From: Kitasatospora papulosa
GTDB taxonomy: Bacteria; Actinomycetota; Actinomycetes; Streptomycetales; Streptomycetaceae
Assembly (NCBI RefSeq): GCF_000717245.1
Contig: NZ_JNYQ01000004.1
Location: 434,001 to 498,000 of the forward strand
DNA length: 64,000 nt
Direction: 5' to 3'
Shown here piece by piece: positions 8,245 through 16,418 of the stretch. The notes under the pieces were generated by a model. It made no database searches. It was not told where the DNA came from and was given only the letters and a program-made list of their open reading frames with translations. Numbering within the stretch: position 1 is the stretch's first letter; each line of letters starts with the position of its first letter. A program made the translations under genes and the position numbers.

Positions 8245-8829
8245 TCAGTCCAGCGGTACGGACGCGCGCAGCGGGTCGCGCAGGTCCGTGCCCTGCGCGA
8301 GCCAGCGCTCCTGGAGTTCCTGCGCGCCCCTGACCCGCTTCCAGGCCGCCTCGTTGCGGGTCATGGGAAGCAGGGGGAGGAAGCACACCGGGTCCATGGG
8401 CGCGTCCAGTTCCAGGTCCTCGACGAGCCCGCCCGGTTCGGCGACCAGGACGGAGCTGAAGGGGGCCCCCGTCCAGAGCGGCTGCCCGAGGTCCAGCGAC
8501 GCCCCGGGAGCCACGATCAGGCCCTCGACCTGCGGGGAGGCCGCGAGGACGGCGAGGGGCCGCAGCACCTGGTCGGTGTCGGCGAGCCCCAGCCGTACGG
8601 ACAGGACCAGTTCGGCGCGCGGGCCCTTGACGGGGTCGGCGAGCGGCGAGGTCGGGTCGGCCATCGGCTGGGCGGACATGCCGAGCGTGGCATAGCGCAC
8701 GATGTCGCCGTCGATGAAGCGGAGCACCTCGATGCGGTCCGTGCCGAGGAAGGTCACGTCCGCGCGCGCGTCCGGCTCCCCCAGCGCCGTACGGAGCCGG
8801 GCTTCGACCAGATCAAGAATTTCTCCCAT
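8245..8829 (-). CDS. Suppressor-of-fused (SUFU) domain protein
   Basis: 194-aa cytoplasmic protein of the bacterial SUFU-domain family, which is often seen in immunity or regulatory proteins; its role when free-standing is unknown. Supporting features are the family-like start GEILDLVEARLRTAL, a beta-rich middle (AELVLSVRLGLAD) and SSVLVAEPGG...LPLLPMTRNEAAWKR, where the PLLPMTRNE segment is characteristic. The ATG at 8829 lies just after an A/T-rich stretch; longer readings have no binding site. Single gene, convergent with the MFS gene. Confidence 0.72.
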   Translation of the reverse strand: MGEILDLVEARLRTALGEPDARADVTFLGTDRIEVLRFIDGDIVRYATLGMSAQPMADPTSPLADPVKGPRAELVLSVRLGLADTDQVLRPLAVLAASPQVEGLIVAPGASLDLGQPLWTGAPFSSVLVAEPGGLVEDLELDAPMDPVCFLPLLPMTRNEAAWKRVRGAQELQERWLAQGTDLRDPLRASVPLD

Positions 8830-9241
8830 GCCGCGAGCATAGAACGCGTACGGAACGGGCAAAGGAAGGAATTGGCTCCTCACCCGGCTGATAGCCTGAG
8901 GCGTCGGTCGGGACAGCACGCAGAAGCGTCGCTCTCAGTCCTGACAACACGTGATCCCCTACGGGGGACCGGCCGGAGGAGGTGGGGCCGCGGTGGATCC
9001 AAGTCGACCGTGCAGTACCAACCGCCCTTCCGCACGACGCCTTCCTTCTGTGATCTGACGCCCTTCCCGGACGTCACCACGGCAGTTCGCGCACCGGAAG
9101 AGCCCCTCGTTTTTGCCTGTCTGTAGCGAACGCCGTCATCGTGCCCGCGCGGTGCCGCCCGCTTTGCGGACGTGAGCGCACGTCCCCATTCCGGGCTGTT
9201 CCACGTGCCCGCCGACGGCCCTCCGTGAAGAGGAGCCAGCC
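8830..9241 (+). other. 412-bp leader/intergenic region before corA
   Basis: No gene with convincing coding character is seen on either strand. The region must hold the SUFU gene promoter at its left end and the corA promoter. A hairpin TCCCC-TAC-GGGGA occurs near 8953-8966 and a purine-rich GGAGGAGGTGGGG near 8974. I compared it mentally with the M-box magnesium riboswitch and did not find its conserved core, so no riboswitch is called. Confidence 0.4.
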
Positions 9242-10357
9242 ATGTCGATGATCCGTGACCTGCGCGCCGCCGTGCGCCCGTCCCTGCGCAAGAGCAACAC
9301 CCCGTACAACAGCTACGACGCGACCCGTGACCCGTCCGCCTCCAGCGCCGTCGTCGACTGCGCCGTCTACCGTGACGGACGCCGGGTCACCGAGGTCTCC
9401 TGCCTGACGCCGCGCGAGGCGATGCTGCGCGTGCGGGAGGAAGGCGGCTTCGCCTGGATCGGCCTGCACGAGCCGACCGAGGAGGAGTTCGCCGGTATCG
9501 CAAGGGAGTTCGGCCTCCACCCGCTCGCGGTGGAGGACGCCGTCCACGCCCATCAGCGGCCCAAGCTCGAGCGGTACGACGACACGCTGTTCACCGTCTT
9601 CAAGACGATCCACTACGTCGAGCACGCCGAACTGACCGCGACCAGCGAGGTCGTCGAGACCGGTGAGGTGATGTGCTTCACCGGCCGGGACTTCGTGATC
9701 ACCGTCCGGCACGGCGGGAAGGGATCGCTGCGTGCCCTGCGCCACCGTCTCCAGGAGGACCCGGAGCTGCTCGCCAAGGGGCCGTCCGCGGTGCTGCACT
9801 CCATCGCGGACCACGTCGTCGACGGCTACATCGCGGTGGCGGCCTCGGTCCAGGACGACATCGACGAGGTGGAGATCGACGTGTTCTCCACCCCGGCGAA
9901 GGGCGGTACGCGCGGTTCGGACGCGGGCCGCATCTACCAGCTGAAGCGCGAGGTCCTGGAGTTCAAGCGCGCGGTGTCGCCGCTGCTGCGGCCGATGCAG
10001 CTGCTGAGCGAACGGCCCATGCGGCTGATCGACCCCGACATCCAGAAGTACTTCCGCGACGTGGCCGACCACCTCGCCCGGGTGCACGAGGAGGTCATCG
10101 GCTTCGACGAACTGCTCAACTCGATCCTCCAGGCCAATCTGGCGCAGGCGACCGTCACGCAGAACGAGGACATGCGCAAGATCACCTCCTGGGCGGCGAT
10201 CATCGCCGTCCCGACGATGATCTGCGGGGTCTACGGCATGAACTTCAAGCACATGCCCGAACTCCGTTGGACGTACGGCTATCCGATGGTGCTGGCCCTC
10301 ATCGGTGTCGTCTGCTTCTCCATCCACCGCACCCTGAAGCGCAACGGCTGGCTCTAA
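9242..10357 (+). CDS. corA: CorA-family Mg2+/Co2+ transporter
   Basis: 371-aa divalent cation channel of the CorA family, acting as a pentamer in the inner membrane. The long acidic cytoplasmic domain (EDAVHAHQRPKLERYDDTLF, typical of the family) is followed by a long helix (LLNSILQANLAQATVTQNEDMRKIT) and two C-terminal membrane segments, WAAIIAVPTMICGVYGMNF and PMVLALIGVVCFSIHRTLK. The selectivity signature YGMNF is intact. ATG at 9242 has a strong GAAGAGGAG. It sits 12 bp before a small unknown gene, which is probably co-transcribed. A CorA gene also lies in the equivalent mycobacterial block. Confidence 0.92.
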   Translation: MSMIRDLRAAVRPSLRKSNTPYNSYDATRDPSASSAVVDCAVYRDGRRVTEVSCLTPREAMLRVREEGGFAWIGLHEPTEEEFAGIAREFGLHPLAVEDAVHAHQRPKLERYDDTLFTVFKTIHYVEHAELTATSEVVETGEVMCFTGRDFVITVRHGGKGSLRALRHRLQEDPELLAKGPSAVLHSIADHVVDGYIAVAASVQDDIDEVEIDVFSTPAKGGTRGSDAGRIYQLKREVLEFKRAVSPLLRPMQLLSERPMRLIDPDIQKYFRDVADHLARVHEEVIGFDELLNSILQANLAQATVTQNEDMRKITSWAAIIAVPTMICGVYGMNFKHMPELRWTYGYPMVLALIGVVCFSIHRTLKRNGWL

Positions 10358-10369
10358 TAGAGTTCGGGC

Positions 10370-10888
10370 ATGACTGCTGCTGACGTGTTGCTTGCCCGGG
10401 CTCTCGTCGAGGAGGCCACCAAGAAGTCCGGCCTGATCTGGGTGCGGGGCACCGGCCCCGCCCGGGCGCTGTGGCACGTGTGGCACGAGGGTGCGGCCCT
10501 GCTCGTGGGGGACGGCCCCGGCGAGCAGCCGCTCCCCGCCGGGCTGGACGCGGGCGCCGCCGCCGAGGTGACCGTGCGCAGCAAGGACAAGGGCGGCAGG
10601 CTCGTGGCCTGGACCGCCGCCGTCACCGTGCTGGAGCCGCGTTCGGAGGAGTGGGAGACCGCGGTCGGCGAGCTCAAGGGCAAGCGGCTCAACGCCCCGG
10701 ACGCCGAACAGCTGACGGACCGCTGGGCCCGTGACTGCCGGGTCCTGCGGCTGACGCCCGGCGCGTCGAGCACCGACCTTCCCGACGGCTCCCTGGCGGT
10801 CGCACCGCTGCCCACCGGGGCGACCACGCGGCGCACGGCACCCGCCGCGCTCCCGCGGCTGCTGCTGAGGCGCCGCGGCAGGCGCTGA
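10370..10888 (+). CDS. Conserved hypothetical protein, possible split-barrel fold
   Basis: 172-aa cytoplasmic protein, function unknown. The N-terminal half (LIWVRGTGPARALWHVWHEG, ALLVGDGPGEQ, AEVTVRSKDKGGRL) alternates short beta strands like the FMN-binding split-barrel (pyridoxamine oxidase-like) fold, but no cofactor motif is certain. The C-terminus ends in a basic run LLLRRRGRR. It starts 12 bp after corA, so it is likely the second gene of that operon, and converges on a lipoprotein gene with a hairpin across both stops. Confidence 0.62.
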   Translation: MTAADVLLARALVEEATKKSGLIWVRGTGPARALWHVWHEGAALLVGDGPGEQPLPAGLDAGAAAEVTVRSKDKGGRLVAWTAAVTVLEPRSEEWETAVGELKGKRLNAPDAEQLTDRWARDCRVLRLTPGASSTDLPDGSLAVAPLPTGATTRRTAPAALPRLLLRRRGRR

Positions 10889-10930
10889 CGGCGCCCGCCG
10901 CGGGGAGTGGGAAGCCGGCCTGCCGTCAGC
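10884..10930. terminator. Hairpin spanning two convergent stops
   Basis: GCTGACGGC (10884-10892) pairs with GCCGTCAGC (10922-10930), nine perfect pairs around a 29-nt loop. The arms contain the stop codons of the two converging genes. Confidence 0.5.
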
Positions 10931-11678
10931 CGGAGGACCTGGGGAGCTCGCCGCCGTAGTCGACGGTCTCGTTCTCGGCCGGTGCCTCCAGCTCGAAGGC
11001 ATGGCCCCAGTCCGCGAGGGTGACGGTCCCGCCGCCCCCGCCCCGGGCGACACGCAGCGGGTACGGCGTGCCCTTGAGGGAGATCTCCAGCGCACCACCC
11101 TCACCCTTTCCGCCCATGATCTGCACGGTACGCACTCCGCCGACCGTGCCCCGGTCGCCCTTGTTGACCTTCCCGTGCAGGGCGAGCATCCCGTCGAGGA
11201 GCGTGTCCTTCTCCGTGAAACCGCGCAGCTGCTGGTAGGTCGGATCGTCCTCGGGGACCTTGACGTACTTGCCTTCGAGCTTGTCGGCCGCCTGCTCGCT
11301 GCCGTCGTCCCCCTGCTCGTGCTTCCAGAAGCCCGCGTCGGCCTTGAGGAAGAGTTCGTCGCCGATGCGCAGCAGCTCGAAGGTGTTCTGCTTCGAGGTG
11401 ACCGACCCGGTGCCGCCCTCGCCGCTGAGCTGCATGTTCAGGGTGTACGTCCCGCCCTTGCTGACCAGTTTGCCCGTCAGCCGCACCGCGTCCGCGGCAT
11501 CGGCGGCGGCCCGCGTCTTCTTGTCGATCTGTTCTGCCGTCAGCTTGCCGACGCCGTTGGTCCCCTTGTCCGGGTCCTCTCCGGCGCAGGCCGTGAGCGC
11601 GACGGTCAGCCCCGCGCAGAGCACCACGGCGAAAGCGGTCCGGCGACGGGCCCGGACGGCCGGGGCGGAAGAGGTCAC
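10926..11678 (-). CDS. LppX/LprAFG-like lipoprotein
   Basis: 250-aa exported lipoprotein. A basic N-terminus (RARRR) precedes a hydrophobic stretch and the lipobox LTAC, with the lipidated Cys at about residue 31. The mature part has alternating strands with little helix (VRLTGKLVSKGGTYTLNMQL, FELLRIGDELFLKADAGFW), resembling the half-barrel LppX/LprAFG family that binds lipids in mycobacteria; the match is by general character, so family assignment is tentative. The GTG at 11678 follows GAGAGG; longer readings run into the divergent gene. Probable location is the outer face of the membrane. Confidence 0.68.
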   Translation of the reverse strand: MTSSAPAVRARRRTAFAVVLCAGLTVALTACAGEDPDKGTNGVGKLTAEQIDKKTRAAADAADAVRLTGKLVSKGGTYTLNMQLSGEGGTGSVTSKQNTFELLRIGDELFLKADAGFWKHEQGDDGSEQAADKLEGKYVKVPEDDPTYQQLRGFTEKDTLLDGMLALHGKVNKGDRGTVGGVRTVQIMGGKGEGGALEISLKGTPYPLRVARGGGGGTVTLADWGHAFELEAPAENETVDYGGELPRSSG

Positions 11679-11850
11679 GGGCGCACTGCCTCTCGTCTGT
11701 GTGTCGGGGGTTGGCAGACCGCAGCGTACCCGTGCCGCGTACGCCGTTCGGCAGAGCTCCGTACGGACGGTCCGCCAGCGCGGCACGGACCGGTACGGGC
11801 TAGCCTGATCACTGCGAAGGAGGACGTCAGGGACGGAGGGAGCGCACAGG

Positions 11851-13125
11851 ATGGCCGCAGGCACTCCCAGGGTTTTCGTCTCGCACCTCGCCGGCGTGCC
11901 GGTGTTCGACCCCAACGGTGACCAGGTGGGCCGGGTACGCGACCTGGTGGCGATGCTCCGGGTCGGCGGGAAGCCGCCCCGGCTGCTCGGCATGGTCGTC
12001 GAGGTCGTCAGCAGGCGGCGCATCTTCGTGCCGATGACCCGGGTGACGGGGGTCGAGTCGGGTCAGGTCATCACCACCGGCGTGGTCAACATGCGGCGGT
12101 TCGAGCAGCGCCCGACCGAGCGACTCGTCCTGGGCGAGTTCCTTGACCGGCGGGTGCGTCTCGTGGAGACGGACGAGGAGGTGACCGTCCTCGACGTCGC
12201 CATCCAGCAGCTCCCGGCCCGCCGCGACTGGGAGATCGACAAGTTCTTCGTGCGCAAGGGCCGCGGCGGAGCCCTGCGCCGCAAGGGCGAGACCCTGACC
12301 GTGGAGTGGTCGGCGATCAGCGGCTTCTCGCTGGAGGAGCACGGGCAGGGCGCCGAGAACCTGGTGGCGACCTTCGAACGGCTGCGCCCCACCGACGTCG
12401 CCAACGCCCTGCACCACCTGACGCCCAAGCGCCGGGCCGAGGTCGCCGCGGCCCTCGACGACGACCGCCTCGCGGACGTCCTGGAGGAGCTCCCCGGTGA
12501 CGACCAGGTGGAGATCCTCGGCAAGCTGGCGGAGGACCGCGCCGCGGACGTCCTGGAGGCGATGGACCCGGACGACGCGGCCGACCTGCTCTCGGAGCTG
12601 CCGGAGGCCGACAAGGAGCGGCTGCTGGCCCTGATGCGGCCGGACGACGCCGCCGACGTACGGCGCCTGCTGTCGTACGAGGAGCGGACCGCGGGCGGGC
12701 TGATGACGACCGAGCCGATCATCCTGCGGCCGGACGCCACGGTCGCGGACGCGCTGGCCAGGGTCCGGCAGCAGGACCTCTCGCCCGCGCTGGCCGCGCA
12801 GGTGTACGTCTGCCGGTCGCCGGACGAGACGCCCACCGGCAAGTACCTGGGCACCGTGCACTTCCAGCGGCTGCTGCGGGATCCGCCGTTCACCCTGGTC
12901 AGCTCGATCGTCGACAGCGACCTGGTGCCCCTGCCGCCGGAGACGCCGCTGCCGGAGGTGACCAGCTATCTGGCCGCCTACAACCTGGTCTCGGTGCCCG
13001 TGGTGGACGAGAGCGGGTCGCTGCTGGGCGCGGTGACCGTCGACGACGTCCTCGACCACCTGCTGCCGGAGGACTGGCGCGAGACCGACTTCCAGGGCGA
13101 GGAGGGGATCGCCGGTGGCCGCTGA
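11851..13125 (+). CDS. MgtE N-domain / CBS-pair protein lacking a membrane channel
   Basis: 424-aa soluble protein. Residues 1-80 look like a PRC-barrel (VFVSHLAGVPVFDPNGDQVGR). A second barrel-like repeat follows to about 170, then the superhelical MgtE N domain (DVLEELPGDDQVEILGKL, then EAMDPDDAADLLSELPE) and a C-terminal CBS pair (GGLMTTEPIILRPDAT, then NLVSVPVVDESGSLLGAVT). The five-helix channel domain of true MgtE is missing, so it is probably a magnesium or nucleotide sensing subunit. It overlaps the DUF1003 gene by 11 bp, suggesting that the two act together at the membrane. M. tuberculosis Rv1232c is, from memory, the same kind of protein. Confidence 0.85.
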   Translation: MAAGTPRVFVSHLAGVPVFDPNGDQVGRVRDLVAMLRVGGKPPRLLGMVVEVVSRRRIFVPMTRVTGVESGQVITTGVVNMRRFEQRPTERLVLGEFLDRRVRLVETDEEVTVLDVAIQQLPARRDWEIDKFFVRKGRGGALRRKGETLTVEWSAISGFSLEEHGQGAENLVATFERLRPTDVANALHHLTPKRRAEVAAALDDDRLADVLEELPGDDQVEILGKLAEDRAADVLEAMDPDDAADLLSELPEADKERLLALMRPDDAADVRRLLSYEERTAGGLMTTEPIILRPDATVADALARVRQQDLSPALAAQVYVCRSPDETPTGKYLGTVHFQRLLRDPPFTLVSSIVDSDLVPLPPETPLPEVTSYLAAYNLVSVPVVDESGSLLGAVTVDDVLDHLLPEDWRETDFQGEEGIAGGR

Positions 13126-13693
13126 GGACCGTTCGAGGGCTGTGGCGACGGGCGCGTCGGGCATCGTGCGCCCGCCGAGGCCCCGGCTCGACCTCCCCAA
13201 GGCGCCGAGGCGCCGGCTGCTGCCGGAGTACGACCCCGAGGCGTTCGGCCGGTTCTCCGAGCGCATCGCCCGGTTCCTGGGCACCGGACGGTTCATCGTC
13301 TGGATGACGCTGATCATCATCCTCTGGGTGGTGTGGAACATCTTCGCTCCGGAGCACCTGCGGTTCGACGAGTACCCCTTCATCTTCCTGACCCTGATGC
13401 TCTCCCTCCAGGCCTCCTACGCCGCCCCGCTGATCCTCCTCGCGCAGAACAGGCAGGACGACCGCGACCGGGTGACGCACGAGCAGGACCGCAAGCAGAA
13501 CGAGCGCTCGATCGCGGACACCGAGTTCCTCAGCCGCGAGATCGCCGCGCTCCGGATGGGCCTCGGTGAGGTCGCCACCCGCGACTGGATCCGCTCGGAG
13601 CTGGAGGCGATGGTGAAGGATCTGGAGGAACGTCGGCTCTTCTCCCAGCCCGAGAGTGACGAAGGCGACCGCGGAGGGGCTACCCGCCCGTAG
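13115..13693 (+). CDS. DUF1003 membrane protein
   Basis: 192-aa protein with two closely spaced membrane segments, FIVWMTLIIILWVVWNIF and YPFIFLTLMLSLQASYAAPLIL, followed by the family hallmark AQNRQDDRDR and a charged helical C-terminal tail. Family function is unknown. The GTG at 13115 has GAGGAGGGGATC in front and overlaps the end of the MgtE-N/CBS gene, so translation is coupled. It may be the membrane anchor or channel missing from that protein; this is inference from context only. Confidence 0.85.
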   Translation: MAAEDRSRAVATGASGIVRPPRPRLDLPKAPRRRLLPEYDPEAFGRFSERIARFLGTGRFIVWMTLIIILWVVWNIFAPEHLRFDEYPFIFLTLMLSLQASYAAPLILLAQNRQDDRDRVTHEQDRKQNERSIADTEFLSREIAALRMGLGEVATRDWIRSELEAMVKDLEERRLFSQPESDEGDRGGATRP

Positions 13694-13713
13694 GTACCCG
13701 CGCCGTACCGCCC

Positions 13714-13808
13714 ACCCGTCGCCCGCCACCACCCTTCCGAGGAGCGCTGCGCGCCGCCCTGCCGCCAACCCGTCGCCCGCCACCACCCTTCCAGGAAGCG
13801 CTGCGCGC
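13714..13808. repeat. Two-copy 41-bp direct repeat, 54-bp period
   Basis: Copy one 13714-13754 and copy two 13768-13808 agree at about 38 of 41 positions; both begin ACCCGTCGCCCGCCACCACC and end GCGCTGCGCGC. The unit fills the gap between the DUF1003 and mrp genes and ends 18 bp before the mrp start, so it lies in the promoter/leader zone. GCGC-TGC-GCGC in each copy is itself a small palindrome. Confidence 0.8.
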
Positions 13809-13825
13809 ACCCGTACTATCGGGGT

Positions 13826-14959
13826 ATGGCTACGGAAGACGCGGTGCGCGAAGCGCTGGCGACAGTGAACGACCCGGAGATCCACCGACCGATCACCGAG
13901 CTCGGCATGGTGAAGTCGGTCGGGATCGACCCTGACGGTGTGGTCGCTGTCACCGTGTATCTCACGGTCTCCGGCTGCCCGATGCGCGAGACGATCACCA
14001 AGAACGTGACCGACGCGGTGGCCCGTGTCGAGGGCGTGTCGCGGGTCGAGGTCACGCTCGACGTGATGAGCGACGAACAGCGCAAGGAGCTCGCCGCGTC
14101 GCTGCGCGGCGGCACCGCGGAGCGCGAGGTGCCGTTCGCCAAGCCCGGCTCGCTGACCCGGGTCTACGCGGTGGCGTCCGGCAAGGGCGGCGTCGGCAAG
14201 TCCTCGGTCACGGTCAACCTCGCGGCGGCGATGGCCGCCGACGGGCTCAAGGTCGGTGTGGTCGACGCGGACATCTACGGGCACAGCGTGCCCAGGATGC
14301 TCGGCGCGGACGGCAAGCCCACCCAGGTCGAGAACATGATCATGCCGCCGTCCTCGCACGGCGTGAAGGTGATCTCCATCGGCATGTTCACCCCGGGCAA
14401 CGCCCCGGTGGTGTGGCGCGGCCCCATGCTCCACCGCGCACTGCAGCAGTTCCTCGCCGACGTGTACTGGGGCGACCTGGACGTGCTGCTGCTGGACCTT
14501 CCGCCGGGCACCGGCGACATCGCCATCTCCGTGGCGCAGCTCGTCCCGAACGCCGAGATCCTGGTCGTCACCACCCCGCAGCAGGCCGCCGCGGAGGTGG
14601 CGGAGCGGGCCGGCTCGATCGCGGTGCAGACCCACCAGAAGATCGTCGGGGTCGTCGAGAACATGTCGGGCATGCCGTGCCCGCACTGCGACGAGATGGT
14701 CGACGTGTTCGGCTCGGGCGGCGGACAGCGGGTCGCCGACGGGCTGACGAAGACGGTCGGCGCCGAGGTCCCGGTGCTGGGCTCCATCCCGATCGACGTG
14801 CGCCTGCGGGAGGGCGGCGACGAGGGCAAGCCCGTCGTCCTGTCCGACCCGGACTCCCCCGCGGGCTCCGCGCTGCGCTCCATCGCGGAGAAGCTGAGCG
14901 GCCGTCAGCGCGGCCTGTCCGGCATGTCGCTGGGTCTCACCCCGCGCAACAAGTTCTGA
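13826..14959 (+). CDS. mrp: Mrp/NBP35-type Fe-S cluster carrier ATPase
   Basis: 377-aa cytoplasmic P-loop ATPase that binds and transfers iron-sulfur clusters. Residues 1-90 form the MIP18/DUF59 domain (VNDPEIHRPITELGM). The deviant Walker A is GKGGVGKSS (residues 119-127), and VDADIYGHS, LLLDLPPGTGD and the CPHC pair (Cys285, Cys288) give the rest of the Mrp signature. The ATG at 13826 sits in TATCGGGGTATGG. Convergent with an unknown gene behind a 19-bp hairpin. The mrp gene is also in this order next to DUF1003 and MgtE-N proteins in mycobacteria. Confidence 0.93.
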   Translation: MATEDAVREALATVNDPEIHRPITELGMVKSVGIDPDGVVAVTVYLTVSGCPMRETITKNVTDAVARVEGVSRVEVTLDVMSDEQRKELAASLRGGTAEREVPFAKPGSLTRVYAVASGKGGVGKSSVTVNLAAAMAADGLKVGVVDADIYGHSVPRMLGADGKPTQVENMIMPPSSHGVKVISIGMFTPGNAPVVWRGPMLHRALQQFLADVYWGDLDVLLLDLPPGTGDIAISVAQLVPNAEILVVTTPQQAAAEVAERAGSIAVQTHQKIVGVVENMSGMPCPHCDEMVDVFGSGGGQRVADGLTKTVGAEVPVLGSIPIDVRLREGGDEGKPVVLSDPDSPAGSALRSIAEKLSGRQRGLSGMSLGLTPRNKF

Positions 14960-14963
14960 GCGT

Positions 14964-15012
14964 CGTACGGGCGGTGGGCGGCCTCCTGGGAGAGCCGCCC
15001 ACCGCCCGTACG
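14964..15012. terminator. 19-bp perfect bidirectional hairpin
   Basis: CGTACGGGCGGTGGGCGGC (14964-14982) pairs with its exact complement at 14994-15012 with an 11-nt loop. It lies immediately after the mrp stop and before the end of the converging gene. Confidence 0.85.
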
Positions 15013-15020
15013 CGTGGCAC

Positions 15021-15686
15021 TCAGCTCTCGTCGTACGAGGCGATGTCGCCGATCACCGCGAAGCCCAGACCGTAGGCGCTCATCCCGCGCCCGTACGCGC
15101 CGATGTGCACCCCGTCGGGCGCCGAGCCCGCGAGCACCCAGCCGAACTCGGACTCCCGGTAGTGGAAGTCCACCGGGACGCCGTCCACCGGCAGCGACAG
15201 CGTCGACCAGGGCTCCCGGCCCAGGTCGTCCGCCAGTTCGAACGCGGTCTCCGTCTGCTGGTTCAGCCATTCGCCACGCAGGGTGTGGTCCATCTGCGGA
15301 GGCCAGGTGCAGTCCAGCAGGCCCGAGCCCGCCAGCCAGGCCGCCGACGACACCGTGGTGGCGTCCAGCACCCCCGTACCGTCGTCGCTGTCCCGCACCG
15401 GACTGCTGCCCACGGTCACGACCACCGCGAAGCGCGCCTTCTCCGCCCCCGCGTCGGCCCGTACGACGGGCTCCTCACCGTGCCCGGTGGAACCGTGCTG
15501 CACCGTGTCGTCCGCCGCGGCGGTGACGTGCATCAGCCAGCGCGGGCCCGTGAAGGCCTCGTCCAGCCCGTACCAGGGGAACGGCGCCTTGAGATAGCCG
15601 TCGACCGTACGCCGGGTCGCCGGCACCCCCTCTGCGGTGTCCGCGCTGGGCGCACCGTCCGCCCCTACCCGACTCGTCGTCTCCAT
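15021..15686 (-). CDS. Conserved hypothetical protein
   Basis: 221-aa cytoplasmic protein without a family I recognise. It contains repeated Trp/Tyr/Gly clusters (APFPWYGLDEAFTGPRWLMHV, then GPDGVHIGAYGRGMSAYGLGFAV written in parts: HIGAYGRGM and YGLGFAVIGD) and two strand-rich halves, so a beta-sandwich is possible. No signal peptide or membrane helix. The ATG at 15686 is the only reasonable start. It lies downstream of tatB on the same strand with a 126-bp gap, so it may or may not belong to the sigma-E locus. Confidence 0.62.
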   Translation of the reverse strand: METTSRVGADGAPSADTAEGVPATRRTVDGYLKAPFPWYGLDEAFTGPRWLMHVTAAADDTVQHGSTGHGEEPVVRADAGAEKARFAVVVTVGSSPVRDSDDGTGVLDATTVSSAAWLAGSGLLDCTWPPQMDHTLRGEWLNQQTETAFELADDLGREPWSTLSLPVDGVPVDFHYRESEFGWVLAGSAPDGVHIGAYGRGMSAYGLGFAVIGDIASYDES

Positions 15687-15812
15687 CTGCCCGGCCGCCT
15701 CCTCGATCTTTCACTGATCCGGAGCGGCCCTCCCCCCGTGGGCATGGGCAAACACGCAACCGGACAGATGGAGAATAGCCATACCGTCCGGACGAGTCGG
15801 GATTGACGGGTC

Positions 15813-16301
15813 TCAGGTCGCGTCGGCGTCGAAGGGCGGCCGGTCGTCCTTCGCGGGCTGCGCGGGCTTCTTGAGGAGGTCCGGCGTGGACGTGTCGGGG
15901 TGGTCGGGCGTGGACTTCTTGAGCAGGTCGGACGTGGCGGCGGCACCGGCGACAGCGGAGGCGGGGGCGCTCTCCCGGCCGTTCACCGCGTCGGTGACCT
16001 CGGCCATCTCCTTGCGCAGGTCGAAGCTCTCCCGGATCTCCTTGAGCCCCAGGTCGTCGTTGCCGTCCATGAGCTGCTTGCGGACGAACGTCTTGGGGTT
16101 GAGGTCCTCGAACTCGAAGTCCTTGAACTGCGGTCCGAGCTCCGAGCGGATGTCCTCCTTGGCGCTGTCCGAGAACTCACGGATCTTGCGGATCGTGCGC
16201 GTGACGTCCTGGATGACCTTCGGGAGCTTCTCCGGGCCGAATACGAGCACGGCGAGAACCACGAGCGTCAGCAGCTCGAGTGCGCCTATGTCATTGAACA
16301 C
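15813..16301 (-). CDS. tatB: TatB-like Sec-independent translocase subunit
   Basis: 162-aa component of the twin-arginine translocase, inner membrane. One N-terminal membrane helix (LELLTLVVLAVLVFGPEKLP, residues about 8-27) ends in the diagnostic FGPEKLP hinge, followed by an amphipathic helix (KVIQDVTRTIRKIREFSDSA) and a Pro/Ala/Lys-rich tail in which DLLKK occurs twice. GTG at 16301 follows GAGGAGCAGCAAG. It is the last gene of the sigma/anti-sigma/htrA/tatB order, 117 bp after htrA. It could be a second TatA-like protein, but length and tail favour TatB. Confidence 0.88.
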   Translation of the reverse strand: MFNDIGALELLTLVVLAVLVFGPEKLPKVIQDVTRTIRKIREFSDSAKEDIRSELGPQFKDFEFEDLNPKTFVRKQLMDGNDDLGLKEIRESFDLRKEMAEVTDAVNGRESAPASAVAGAAATSDLLKKSTPDHPDTSTPDLLKKPAQPAKDDRPPFDADAT

Positions 16302-16418
16302 CTTGCTGCTCCTCGTGTTCTCTGCGTGTTCTCCGCGTGGTCTCCGCCGCCAGGTCAGGGGCCCGGACCGCTCCACGGTACCCGGCGAAGCTGTCCCCGC
16401 GGTACCTGCCGGTGGCCG

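Noticed and set aside
8830..9241. M-box or other magnesium riboswitch before corA
   Set aside because: A long leader before a magnesium transporter is suggestive, but I could not find the conserved M-box core. A covariance-model search would decide.
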